Positions 17,903-26,584 of a stretch of 64,000 nucleotides of DNA are shown one piece after another (the stretch's first letter is position 1; each line of letters begins with the position of its first letter). The position numbers and the translations under genes were made by a program. Where the stretch lies: the NCBI RefSeq assembly GCF_003725735.1, contig NZ_RJTM01000035.1, forward strand, positions 23,171 through 87,170, read 5' to 3'. The notes below the pieces were generated by a model, which saw nothing but the letters and a program-made list of their open reading frames with translations, did not search any database and was not told the DNA's origin. Source of the stretch: Sinomicrobium pectinilyticum (GTDB lineage Bacteria; Bacteroidota; Bacteroidia; Flavobacteriales; Flavobacteriaceae).

Positions 17903-19290
17903 CGTGCCTGTTTTTTATCGTTAGCTAATAAAGGATTAACCCGCAGAATGGTCCTGTTGGTCGGCCTTAGATAATTGTCGATGGTCTTCTGGATAATTTC
18001 CGGGGTTATCCTTTTGAATTCATCCTCAAGAGAATTGATCCTGTCCGGATCATCATCAAAAAGGGCAAAGCTGCACAACAGATCGGCCCTTCCCATGCCG
18101 AAAGTCCCGCCCAGTTCATCGTAAAGGCCGGATCTCATTTTTACTATGGCCCCATCCAGTGTTTTTTGGGTTACATTCCCTTTAAGGCTGTCCATTACCT
18201 GATCTACGGCACCGATCACCTCGTCTTCGGTAGTACCGTTATCATAGGTAAAATCGAACATCCAGAGCATAGGGCCTTTGTAGTTAAACATGTTTCCCAG
18301 GTAGTTTATACCACCGCTTATCCCGGAGGTATATCCTTTTTCATTAACCAATTTTTGCCTGAGCAGCGCATTATCTCCCTGAGCCAGTATCTGGTCCAGC
18401 AAGCCCATGGCAAAATATTCCGGTGTATTTCTTTCGGGCATTTTATATGCTACGGCTATGGCGGGCTTATTGGCAAGAGAATCGTCTTTCACAAAACGTT
18501 TTTCCGCTTCCTGCACCGGTTCCGTAATATCGGGCTGCGCAGGGATCTCGGCAGACGGTATGCTTCCGAAATATTTTTCTATCCAGGCCCTGGTCTCTTC
18601 CGTATCAAAATCTCCCACTACGGCCAGTGCCGCATTATTGGGAGCGTAATATGTTTTGAAGAAATCTTCTACATCCTGCAGGTTTGCAGCATCCAGGTCT
18701 TCGAGGTCGCCGTAAAAATTATGTGCATTGTACCAATTCTCATTGGCATACTGCGGCATATCGAGCCAGGGAAACCCGCCGTATGGCTGGTTAAGTACAT
18801 TTACCTTAACTTCATTTTTAACGACTCCCTGCTGATTGGTCAGGTTCTCCTGGGTTATATCCAGTCCTTTCATCCTGTCCGCTTCGGCCCATAACATGGT
18901 TTCGAGCTTATTGGACGGTACAATTTCAAAATAATTGGTAAAATCAAACCTGGTGGACCCATTAAGCACGCCCCCGTTTTTCTGTACCAGATTAATGAAT
19001 TCCATTTTTCCGAGATTTTCGGATCCCTGGAACATCATATGTTCGAATAAGTGGGCAAAGCCGGTCCTGTCTTTCGGTTCTATCCGGAACCCGATGTTGT
19101 AGTACACCGCAACAATGGCCGTCGGCGAAGTCTTGTCCTGTGAAAGAATCACTTTAAGGCCATTGTCCAGCTTGTAATATTCGACCGGCACCTGATAGGT
19201 CCCGACCGTCTCCTCCCGGTTAGTTTCTGTGCTGTTTTTACAGGAAATGAAAAACATGCACATCATTAAAAACGTAATGTTTAGCTTCAT
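17899..19290 (-). CDS. M16 family zinc peptidase, catalytic subunit, lipoprotein
   Basis: 463 residues. The lipobox is MMCMFFISCKNS with Cys 17, so the protein is anchored to a membrane in the periplasm. The inverted zinc motif HLFEH is at residues 80-84, and the third ligand Glu is likely in QQGVVKNEV about 75 residues on. The C-terminal half holds NEKGYTSGISGG, the substrate Arg/Tyr region. It is probably the active partner of the following gene; together they form a chamber that degrades short peptides. Confidence 0.92.
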   Translation of the reverse strand: MKLNITFLMMCMFFISCKNSTETNREETVGTYQVPVEYYKLDNGLKVILSQDKTSPTAIVAVYYNIGFRIEPKDRTGFAHLFEHMMFQGSENLGKMEFINLVQKNGGVLNGSTRFDFTNYFEIVPSNKLETMLWAEADRMKGLDITQENLTNQQGVVKNEVKVNVLNQPYGGFPWLDMPQYANENWYNAHNFYGDLEDLDAANLQDVEDFFKTYYAPNNAALAVVGDFDTEETRAWIEKYFGSIPSAEIPAQPDITEPVQEAEKRFVKDDSLANKPAIAVAYKMPERNTPEYFAMGLLDQILAQGDNALLRQKLVNEKGYTSGISGGINYLGNMFNYKGPMLWMFDFTYDNGTTEDEVIGAVDQVMDSLKGNVTQKTLDGAIVKMRSGLYDELGGTFGMGRADLLCSFALFDDDPDRINSLEDEFKRITPEIIQKTIDNYLRPTNRTILRVNPLLANDKKQAR

Positions 19291-19717
19291 GAAGAATAAT
19301 GTTAAAGTTTAACTTGGCGTGTTCAGTACATGACAAAATTTGTTGTGGAGCCATCTGCCCCGAAAACCGGTTTCCCTGCCCCGAAGGCAGCTTCCTTCAA
19401 CCCGGGTATCTGGTTATCCCCGATTTGCTCCCGTGAAACAGGGGAATGTATCCGGGAGTTATCAAACCGCACTTTTGCCACATACCCAACGTAGTGTGTG
19501 ACATCTAAAATACAAAAAAGACAGACACTAGTATATTGAGTGTCACAATAAATAGACGAAAAAAAGGAAGAAATGTTACAACCCTGATGGAATTGTTTGT
19601 TGGCACGGGTCCAAGAGCCGGAACGTTGCGATTTAAATTATAATCTTATACAGGGCAATAGGTTTATGAGTCGATGGCATAATATTTAATCAATTCAAAC
19701 ATGTGATAATCAAAAAA

Positions 19718-19825
19718 ATGAAATACAACGTCATTGTTTATCAAGACCATCCTGTCTTTAGGTACGGAGTGGTTCGGTACTTTCTGCATACCCATAACCG
19801 GAACCTTTGCCAGCTACAAAAGAAA
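19718..19825 (+). pseudogene. Possible remnant of a response regulator receiver domain
   Basis: From the ATG at 19718 the reading frame gives MKYNVIVYQDHPVFRYGVV, which resembles the first 20 residues of NarL/LuxR-type receivers (VIVaDDHPlFR.Gl). After about 35 residues the resemblance ends and the frame runs into the antisense of the sigma factor gene. No phospho-acceptor Asp or output domain follows. It may be a truncated gene copy, or chance. Confidence 0.35.
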
Positions 19826-19826
19826 T

Positions 19827-21068
19827 TTAACGGAGTCCGGCTATTTTTTTCTTCAGATTTCTTTTTTCGGCTCCGGAAGTACACTTTGCCAAAGCTTCGG
19901 AATAGTGTTTTAAAGCTTCAGCTTTGTTTACGGTGGTATATAAATATCCGAGCAAAGCGTGATAAAAAACTGTTTTTTCCTGCCGGAGTTTTTCAACCTC
20001 CCTTATCCCCTCTTCATTACCGTAAACGCGGGCATAAGCAAAGGCACGGTTTAATGCGGTAGCGGGGGAATATTCTATGAGAATGAGCCGGTTGTACAGT
20101 TGTAATATATGCTGCCATTTGTCCTTATCGGTTGGGGTGGTATGCCAGTAAGCAATCCCTGCTTCCAGGTGATATTTGGAAGCCGCGTTGCCGGAGCAGG
20201 CCTCTACCAGGTAATAATTCCCCCTCTGTATCAAGTCTTTATCCCATTCCTTTTTATCCTGTTCTTCAAACAATACGGTTTCTCCCGTATTATCCGTTCT
20301 CGCATCCAGCCGGGAGCTCTGAAAGCACATCAGGGCCAGAAGTGCATTCACCTGAGGCGTATTGGTCCTCCGGTCCCCGACAAGTACCAGGGCCAGCCGT
20401 ATCGCTTCGGAACAAAAATCTTTTCGTATCAAATGGTTCCCCGACCTGGAAAAATACCCTTCGTTAAACAGGAGATAGAGTGTCCGTAATACGGAATCCA
20501 TCCGGGAAAGCACAACCGGCTCCGGTAGCCGGTCGATATGGACATTGTTTTTGCGAAGATTGGCTTTGGCCCGGAACAAGCGTTTTTTTATCGTTTCTTT
20601 CGCAGAGAGAAAAGCATGGGCAATTTCCTTTATGCTGAATCCGCACAATACCTGAAGAGCCAGGCATATCTGGTTTTCCGGCGCATTTACCGGATCGCAC
20701 ACCCAAAATATCATGGCCAGCTGGCTATCGGCAATAACCTCTTCGGAAAAATCTATCTCCCCCGGCCCTTCCGGGGAATCCTCTTTTAAAGAAACACTGA
20801 CCTTTGTTTCAAAAACCGCTCGCCTTCTCAGGTGGTCTTTGGCTTTGTTCCGCGCTACGGTGTACAGCCACCCGGCCGGATTATCGGGCATGCCTTGTAT
20901 TTTCCATTCTTCCGTCGCTTTCAAAAAAGTGGCGCTGGCAATATCTTCCGCGGTTTCCATATCCTTTAAACCAAAATGACGGCACAATACTGCCGTCATC
21001 CTGGCATATTCATGCCGGAACAGATATGGTAAAACTTCTCTATATGTTTTCTTGTCCGACATTTTCAT
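19827..21068 (-). CDS. ECF sigma factor with long C-terminal extension (ECF42 type)
   Basis: 413 residues. Region 2 (YLFRHEYARMTAVLCRHFG, AEDIASATFLKA) and region 4 (CLALQVLCGFSIKEIAHAFL) lie in the first 190 residues. A long helical extension follows (AIRLALVLVGDR, ALLALMCFQSSRLDAR, LILIEYSPATALNRAFAYA), as in SigJ-like proteins with a DUF6596/TPR-like end. Such sigmas have no anti-sigma; they sit beside YCII proteins, as here. The start codon shares one base with the YCII stop (TAATG), so the two are coupled. Confidence 0.9.
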   Translation of the reverse strand: MKMSDKKTYREVLPYLFRHEYARMTAVLCRHFGLKDMETAEDIASATFLKATEEWKIQGMPDNPAGWLYTVARNKAKDHLRRRAVFETKVSVSLKEDSPEGPGEIDFSEEVIADSQLAMIFWVCDPVNAPENQICLALQVLCGFSIKEIAHAFLSAKETIKKRLFRAKANLRKNNVHIDRLPEPVVLSRMDSVLRTLYLLFNEGYFSRSGNHLIRKDFCSEAIRLALVLVGDRRTNTPQVNALLALMCFQSSRLDARTDNTGETVLFEEQDKKEWDKDLIQRGNYYLVEACSGNAASKYHLEAGIAYWHTTPTDKDKWQHILQLYNRLILIEYSPATALNRAFAYARVYGNEEGIREVEKLRQEKTVFYHALLGYLYTTVNKAEALKHYSEALAKCTSGAEKRNLKKKIAGLR

Positions 21069-21409
21069 TATTTACCCGGAGTAGGTAATACGGCCCTTAC
21101 TTCCACATTTCCTCCCGCTTTGAGGATGGGATTGCTCTTGGCCAGTTCTACGGCTTCTTCAATAGATCCCGTTTTTACGATCATAAAACCACTTATAAAT
21201 TCCTTGATCTCCGTATAAGGGCCGTCCGTAACAACATTATCGGGTTTGACGGTCTTTGCTTCGTCTGCCGAGAGACGGTTGCCCTTGTCCGCAAGTTTGT
21301 TCTGTGCCGCTATGCTTCCCAACCAGTTCATCCTTTCCCGTATCTGTTCCGGAGAAGGGTTGGTATGCGGATCGGCACTGTTTCTGAAAATTAATACGAA
21401 TTCTTTCAT
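21068..21409 (-). CDS. YCII-related (DGPF) domain protein
   Basis: 113 residues from the ATG at 21409, chosen because the conserved MKEFVLIFR start matches the family and the codons before it do not. The family signature DGPYTEIKEFISGFMIVK covers residues about 68-85, and the His/Asp pair of YCII enzymes is only partly kept. Proteins of this type accompany ECF42 sigma factors and may act as their sensor or modulator; the reaction, if any, is unknown. Confidence 0.88.
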   Translation of the reverse strand: MKEFVLIFRNSADPHTNPSPEQIRERMNWLGSIAAQNKLADKGNRLSADEAKTVKPDNVVTDGPYTEIKEFISGFMIVKTGSIEEAVELAKSNPILKAGGNVEVRAVLPTPGK

Positions 21410-21584
21410 CTTTATAAATTTTAATATTTCTATCCCTATGACGAACGAGACCGAAAAAGGGGGACAGAAAATCTTGCTTTTTTTACGGATCGGGCACTGT
21501 GCAACTAAAATACGAACTTTATCTGTAAACCTGCCAACACAGCAGATGACCTGTTTAATATAGCAAACCTCCCCGAACCGTATA

Positions 21585-21596
21585 TGACAAATATCA
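21585..21596 (+). promoter_or_regulatory. Fnr-type site of hemN
   Basis: TGAC-AAAT-ATCA, one mismatch from the Fnr core TGAT-N4-ATCA. Its centre (21590.5) is 33 bp from the centre of the -7 element TAGTTTTG at 21620-21627. The hemN ATG lies 50 bp downstream of the site. Confidence 0.65.
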
Positions 21597-21619
21597 TCTC
21601 CGGAGAACATTCCTCATTG

Positions 21620-21627
21620 TAGTTTTG
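21620..21627 (+). promoter_or_regulatory. -7 element of hemN
   Basis: TAGTTTTG matches TAnnTTTG. No TTTG lies at -33; the Fnr-type site takes its place, as expected for an activator-dependent promoter. Confidence 0.55.
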
Positions 21628-21645
21628 CTGTCAAAACAAGTAAGC

Positions 21646-23010
21646 ATGAAGGATTCCCTGATCCGAAAATATGACGTGGCAGGCCCCAGGTACACCAGTT
21701 ACCCTACGGTACCTTACTGGGACCCGGACAGTTTTTCCAGCCGGCACTGGATATCTTCGGTGAGAAGCGCTTTTTCCGGGGGAGATTTTTCCCGGGAAAT
21801 AAGTCTTTATATTCACCTGCCGTTCTGTGAAAGCCTTTGTACCTTTTGTGCCTGTCACAAGCGTATCACCAAAAGGCATGAAGTGGAAATCCCCTATATC
21901 GAATCCGTTTTGAAAGAATGGAAATTGTATGTGGAAATGCTGAGCCATGTACCCAGGATAAAGGAAATCCATTTGGGTGGAGGCACCCCTACTTTTTTTG
22001 CGCCGGAACATCTCAAAATGCTCATAGACGGTATTTTAAAATATGCGGAAAGGGCCGTAAACTACGAATTCGGGTTCGAAGGCCATCCCAACAACACTAC
22101 GGAAGATCACCTGAAAACATTGTATGGCCTCGGTTTCCGCAGGGTCAGTTTCGGTATACAGGATTATGCCCCTCATGTGCAGCGGGCCATCCACCGGGTG
22201 CAACCCTTTGAGAAGGTACGTGAGGTTACCGATGCTGCCTGGATAACAGGTTTTACGTCGGTATCGCACGACCTGGTCTTCGGGCTGCCTTTTCAGACAG
22301 CTGAAGATGTGGAAAATACCATGCAATACACCACGGCCCTGAAACCCGACAGAATAGCGCTCTACAGTTATGCCCATGTGCCCTGGATAAGCGGCAACGG
22401 GCAACGGGGGTTCCGCGAAGAGGACCTTCCCTCGGGAAAGGAAAAACGGCTATTGTATGAAACCGGAAAAAAATTGTTGCACAAAGCCGGGTATACCGAA
22501 ATAGGGATGGATCATTTCGCCCTGGCCTCCGATCCGCTTTTCCGGGCTTCGGAAAACGGAACGCTCCACCGGAATTTTATGGGCTATACCACATCAAACA
22601 CTCCCCTGCTCATAGGACTTGGGGTTTCCGCCATAAGCGATAGCTGGTACGGCTTTGCACAGAATGTAAAAAGTACAGAAGAATACCATGCTCTCGTAAA
22701 CAATAATATACTTCCCATTCACAAAGGCCATATTCTGAACGATGAGGACCTCATCATCCGCCGGCACATACTCAATCTTATGTGCGGTTTTTATACTTCC
22801 TGGAAAAATCCGGATATGTGGTTTACAGGTATTCCCGAGGTACTTCATATGCTGAAAGAACCCCGGCAGGACGGTCTTGTGGAAATCCGGGACAATGAAA
22901 TAAGGGTCACCCCGGCAGGAAAACCTTTCGTACGCAATATCTGTATGGCCTTCGATTTGAGATTGCAGCGAAAAAAACCGGAAACCCGGTTATTCAGTTC
23001 CACGGTGTAA
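21646..23010 (+). CDS. hemN: Oxygen-independent coproporphyrinogen III oxidase
   Basis: 454 residues from the ATG at 21646. A radical SAM enzyme: the cluster motif CESLCTFCACHK (Cys-x3-Cys-x2-Cys-x-Cys) of true HemN is near residue 65. The N-terminus KYDVAGPRYTSYPTVPYW and the segment HLGGGTPTFF also fit. It converts coproporphyrinogen III to protoporphyrinogen IX without oxygen, so it supplies haem under low oxygen. Its Fnr-type site links it to the cbb3 locus downstream, which needs haem. Confidence 0.96.
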   Translation: MKDSLIRKYDVAGPRYTSYPTVPYWDPDSFSSRHWISSVRSAFSGGDFSREISLYIHLPFCESLCTFCACHKRITKRHEVEIPYIESVLKEWKLYVEMLSHVPRIKEIHLGGGTPTFFAPEHLKMLIDGILKYAERAVNYEFGFEGHPNNTTEDHLKTLYGLGFRRVSFGIQDYAPHVQRAIHRVQPFEKVREVTDAAWITGFTSVSHDLVFGLPFQTAEDVENTMQYTTALKPDRIALYSYAHVPWISGNGQRGFREEDLPSGKEKRLLYETGKKLLHKAGYTEIGMDHFALASDPLFRASENGTLHRNFMGYTTSNTPLLIGLGVSAISDSWYGFAQNVKSTEEYHALVNNNILPIHKGHILNDEDLIIRRHILNLMCGFYTSWKNPDMWFTGIPEVLHMLKEPRQDGLVEIRDNEIRVTPAGKPFVRNICMAFDLRLQRKKPETRLFSSTV

Positions 23011-23059
23011 TCCGGACCTACTTAACATACTTTACACTTATTTTTAGCCGGAAATTCCT

Positions 23060-23461
23060 TTAAGGGTTCCCGGCAATGCCCGGTTTTCTGTTCATATAGA
23101 TCCCGAGGTACAAATGCGTGGACATTTTCCTGGCATTGTTCTTGGCCCGTTCAGCCAGTTCGCCCTGAAACATCTGATCTATGGTTTTGATCCATAACCG
23201 CATCCATTCTCCGAAGTGTTTTATTTCCACGGTATGATCCGTATCAGCATCCATATGAATATGGGCTATACGCGGGTTTCCTTTATATACGGCTTTGTGA
23301 AAAAGGTTGGATTCCCAGAAATCCGTGAGCTTTTCCATATGTGCCTCCCAATCGGTGATCACCCGGTTGAAAAACGGGCCTATTTCCTCATTTTCCCTCA
23401 CTTCTTCGTAAAAGGAAGAAACGAGCCTGGAGATATCATTCCTGTTCTGAATATCTTTCAT
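23060..23461 (-). CDS. Group III truncated haemoglobin
   Basis: 133 residues, single globin domain. The CD-region IGPFFNRVITDWEAH, then FWESNLFHKAVYKGNP and a proximal-side His in HFGEWMRLWI match group III truncated globins. The role is likely in handling NO, peroxide or oxygen at low oxygen; exact function is not established for this group. It lies at the end of the cco gene row on the same strand, 150 bp after the SafE-like gene. Confidence 0.88.
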   Translation of the reverse strand: MKDIQNRNDISRLVSSFYEEVRENEEIGPFFNRVITDWEAHMEKLTDFWESNLFHKAVYKGNPRIAHIHMDADTDHTVEIKHFGEWMRLWIKTIDQMFQGELAERAKNNARKMSTHLYLGIYMNRKPGIAGNP

Positions 23462-23611
23462 TATCTGTGATTGTTACGGATCAGTCCTAAAACCTGTTTG
23501 CCCGGAGACACAACTGACGGTAAAGTGATTATAATTATACATTCATGTACTCCGTTGAAATACATGAAAACTCATGACAAAAATAAGGCAAATGCATATA
23601 CCGCCCCAATA

Positions 23612-24313
23612 TCAATGACATTGTACATGGTATGTTGCTTCGTCAACTACAGGGCCGGGAGATATATACGGAATGTTGAGGCCAAGTCCTCTCAGTATAA
23701 AGAGGCATCCCATACCTATGACAAAAACCGGGACCAGTTTTTGCAGTTTCTGCCGTGCCTTTTGTTTGAGTACGTTACCAAGATATACAAATACCGTCAT
23801 CAGGGGTATGGTCCCCGTTCCGAAAAAGGCCATAAACAAACCGCTTTTCCATACCTCATCCGCAGTCATCGCCGCCAGTACAGCCATATACACCATTCCG
23901 CAAGGCAATAACCCGTTTAGAAATCCGGCAGCAAAGAAAGTGCCCGGGGACTTTCTTTTCATAGCAGCCCCGAGACGGTTCTTTACCATTGCAATACCGC
24001 GGAAATACCATGCGGGCAACACACCGGACGGTATCTTAAGCCCGGGCAATAATACAATGGCTATCATGACAACCCCTGTAATTACTGATAACTGCTGCTG
24101 TACCCCGAACAGGCGGAAACCCAGCCCCAGCGTTCCGAATAACAACCCGATAAGCGTATAGGTGACAATCCGTCCCAAATGGTAGCTCGCCAGTTGCAGG
24201 GCCTTTTTCTTCCCGTTATTCCGGTCTACCGGCAACATCAATGCAACGGGACCACACATACCAACGCAGTGAAAGCCCCCGGCTATTCCCAATATGATTG
24301 CAGATATAAGCAT
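23612..24313 (-). CDS. SafE/TauE-like membrane protein of the cbb3 locus
   Basis: 233 residues with about six membrane helices. The first helix holds GGFHCVGMCGPVAL and helix four NGLLPCGMVYMAV; these Cys/Met motifs are typical of the DsbD/SafE-like proteins found in cbb3 loci and may carry copper or electrons. It lies 41 bp downstream of ccoH. It is often annotated as a sulfite exporter, but a role in oxidase assembly fits the setting better. Confidence 0.82.
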   Translation of the reverse strand: MLISAIILGIAGGFHCVGMCGPVALMLPVDRNNGKKKALQLASYHLGRIVTYTLIGLLFGTLGLGFRLFGVQQQLSVITGVVMIAIVLLPGLKIPSGVLPAWYFRGIAMVKNRLGAAMKRKSPGTFFAAGFLNGLLPCGMVYMAVLAAMTADEVWKSGLFMAFFGTGTIPLMTVFVYLGNVLKQKARQKLQKLVPVFVIGMGCLFILRGLGLNIPYISPGPVVDEATYHVQCH

Positions 24314-24354
24314 TTTATATATGTTTGTGTTATTCCTCCTTCAAACACAGCAAA

Positions 24355-24810
24355 TCAATACATGATTTTCTTATGTGTGAGAAACCGGTCATCACCGTAC
24401 TGCCAGTCGATTTCCAGGTTCCATCGCCCCGGAAGCAACTGCGGGGCCGGGACCAGTAAAAAAGTTTCCGTAAGCGTTATCGGCACTTCAAAATCTTCTG
24501 CCCGGTCAGAGGGCCGGTAGAAGGATACCTTTCCGGTAATTTTTTGCATATCGGCCTGTTCCGGAAAATAAATATAAATTCCTGCTGCCTTTTGTTCCAC
24601 CCGGGGTTCCATTCCTTCCGCATGTGTCCGTTGTTCCCTGTCCATATCCTGCTGGAAAGACAATTCCCTGGCATAATATGCTTCGGTCACCAGCTGGTGA
24701 TCGTATTTCTTCTCCGTATTCATCCGAATTACGAACGACATAATGAAGGTTATAAACCCTATAAAGGCCAGAACTACAGCTGTTCCCCAGTTTGTTTTTA
24801 TTTTTTTCAT
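24355..24810 (-). CDS. ccoH: CcoH/FixH-type cbb3 assembly protein
   Basis: 151 residues. One N-terminal membrane helix (TAVVLAFIGFITFIMSFV) followed by the FixH-type periplasmic domain: YYARELSFQQDMDREQR, YFPEQADMQKITGKVSFYRPSD and PGRWNLEIDWQYGD. FixH/CcoH is needed for assembly and stability of cbb3 oxidase. It follows ccoG across a gap of about 240 bp that contains a terminator-like hairpin. Confidence 0.88.
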   Translation of the reverse strand: MKKIKTNWGTAVVLAFIGFITFIMSFVIRMNTEKKYDHQLVTEAYYARELSFQQDMDREQRTHAEGMEPRVEQKAAGIYIYFPEQADMQKITGKVSFYRPSDRAEDFEVPITLTETFLLVPAPQLLPGRWNLEIDWQYGDDRFLTHKKIMY

Positions 24811-24933
24811 GGCTTTCTGTTTCTATAGTGCCGGTTATTTAAGTACCCGTAAAACTTGTTTTTCAATAAAATGAACGCATTGACATTATCTTAGAGGAGA
24901 CCCGGTTTTGTCATCCATCAAAACTGGTTGTGT

Positions 24934-25008
24934 AAAAAAGCCGCCATCCCGTCCAAACAGATTAAAATATTCAGACCATAAACCTATCCGGATATCGGGG
25001 ATGACGGC
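24934..25008 (-). terminator. Long-loop hairpin and T-run between ccoG and ccoH
   Basis: Minus-strand arms from 25008-24996 and 24951-24940 (GCCGTCATCCCCG against CGGGATGGCGGC) pair with one mismatch across a loop of about 44 nt. They are followed at once by TTTTTT. The loop is longer than normal, so this may be a partial terminator or processing site rather than a full stop. Confidence 0.55.
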
Positions 25009-25052
25009 CGGACTACTAAATAAACCAACTACTATATTTCATACCTCTCGTA

Positions 25053-26471
25053 CTACCGGTAATGTGCGGGACCCTGGAAACTTACTTTAGTTGTTTCTAT
25101 CTGTTCCCCGTTGCGGAACAGTCCGAGTTTCAGTTTTGTTTTTTCTCCGTCCAGCCGGGATAACGGGACCCTGATAAACAAGGTTCCTTCGGCAAATCCC
25201 TGTTTCGGGATCGTAAAGTACTCGCCGGAGACCGGTTTTACTTCTCCACCGCCGGAAAGCAACCGGAAACTTATGCTGTCCAGCGTACTGGTCGTTTTAT
25301 TTACAGCCTTGTAGGTGTATACATTGCTAATAATATTTCCTTCTTCCCTGTGGTACAACTGCCCCGGAAGACGGAGAAGCGTAGTTTCCACCTCGTTTCT
25401 CATAAGTAACAGTCCCGTGAGTATCCCTACCAGTATGAACAATACGGCGGCATAACCTTTCATTCTCAATGTAACCCGGAAAGGTGCTTTGGTACGAATA
25501 TTTTCCTCGTTCGTATACCGGATAAGCCCTGTTGGAAAGCCTACCTTTTCCATAATATGGTCGCAGGCATCTATACAGGCGGTACAGTTCACACATTCCA
25601 GTTGCGTACCGTTGCGGATATCTATTCCCGTAGGACATACCTGTACACATTGCAGGCAATCTATACAATCTCCGTATCCCGTTGTTTTCCTGTCCTCATT
25701 CTTCCGGAACTTTTTCCGGCCGTTTTCCCCTTCTCCTCTTGTATAGTCGTAAGCTACCACAATCGATTTTTCGTCGAGCAATACGCCCTGTAACCTGCCG
25801 TACGGACAGGCAATGATACATACCTGTTCCCGGAACCAGGCAAACACAAAATAGAACACCCCCGTAAAGACCAGGAGAGGTATAAATGTCCCCGGGTGGG
25901 AAGCAGGCCCTTCTTTTATATATTCCAGCAACACATCGCCTCCTATGAGGTAAGCGAGGAATATATTGGCAATGAGAAAGGAAACGAGCAGGAATATACT
26001 CCATTTCAGAAGCCGTTTCCGTATTTTTTCCCCGTTCCAGACCTGTTTGTCCAGTCGCATCTGTGCGCCGCGGTCTCCTTCTATCCAGTATTCGATCCTG
26101 CGGAACACCATTTCCATAAAAATGGTCTGCGGGCATATCCACCCACAGAATATCCTCCCGAAAGCCACGGTAAAAAGTGCCAGGAAAACGACACCGACAA
26201 TCATGGAAAGGACAAAGAGATAGAAATCCTGCGGCCAGAAAGGGAAACCGAAAATATGAAACCGCCTTTCCAATATATTGAACAGCAGAAATTGATTGCC
26301 GTTTACTTTTATAAAGGGGGCCAGGAACAGGAATATAAGCAGGATATAGCTCACCAGGGTCCTGCGGGTATAATACTTTCCCGAAGGTTTTTTAGGAAAA
26401 ACCCAGGCCCTCTTTCCTTCAGCATTTACCGTACCTATGGAATCCCGGAAATTCTCGTTCTCTTGTATCAT
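25053..26471 (-). CDS. ccoG: cbb3 oxidase accessory protein CcoG (FixG/RdxA)
   Basis: 472 residues. Membrane helices near the N-terminus, then CGWICPQTIFMEM, CIIACPYGRLQG, and two ferredoxin-type clusters: CIDCLQCVQVCPTGID and CVNCTACIDACDHIM near residue 270. A further helix and an Ig-like C-terminal domain complete the FixG layout. In other bacteria CcoG reduces copper(II) for delivery to the oxidase. It lies between ccoP and ccoH. Confidence 0.96.
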   Translation of the reverse strand: MIQENENFRDSIGTVNAEGKRAWVFPKKPSGKYYTRRTLVSYILLIFLFLAPFIKVNGNQFLLFNILERRFHIFGFPFWPQDFYLFVLSMIVGVVFLALFTVAFGRIFCGWICPQTIFMEMVFRRIEYWIEGDRGAQMRLDKQVWNGEKIRKRLLKWSIFLLVSFLIANIFLAYLIGGDVLLEYIKEGPASHPGTFIPLLVFTGVFYFVFAWFREQVCIIACPYGRLQGVLLDEKSIVVAYDYTRGEGENGRKKFRKNEDRKTTGYGDCIDCLQCVQVCPTGIDIRNGTQLECVNCTACIDACDHIMEKVGFPTGLIRYTNEENIRTKAPFRVTLRMKGYAAVLFILVGILTGLLLMRNEVETTLLRLPGQLYHREEGNIISNVYTYKAVNKTTSTLDSISFRLLSGGGEVKPVSGEYFTIPKQGFAEGTLFIRVPLSRLDGEKTKLKLGLFRNGEQIETTKVSFQGPAHYR

Positions 26472-26491
26472 TTTTTATCTTTCTAAAAATA

Positions 26492-26578
26492 GGCTGCCCG
26501 GAATAACAAATAGCAATTCAGGATAACTACCGGCGTAACCTGTAAATACGCCTTAACTAACAAAACCTCCGGGCAGCC
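26492..26578 (-). terminator. Long-loop hairpin between ccoP and ccoG
   Basis: Perfect 11-bp arms GGCTGCCCGGA (26492-26502) and TCCGGGCAGCC (26568-26578) flank a loop of 65 nt. On the minus (coding) strand the hairpin is followed by TATTTTTAG. Possible attenuator that lowers ccoG relative to the structural genes. Confidence 0.55.
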
Positions 26579-26584
26579 CCGATC

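Noticed and set aside
23465..23600. Fnr-type site upstream of the truncated haemoglobin
   Set aside because: TGACAAAAATAA lacks the ATCA half and has no -7 element at 33 bp.
24941..25010. Riboswitch before ccoH
   Set aside because: The structure is a simple two-arm hairpin followed by T6; no conserved riboswitch core was seen.
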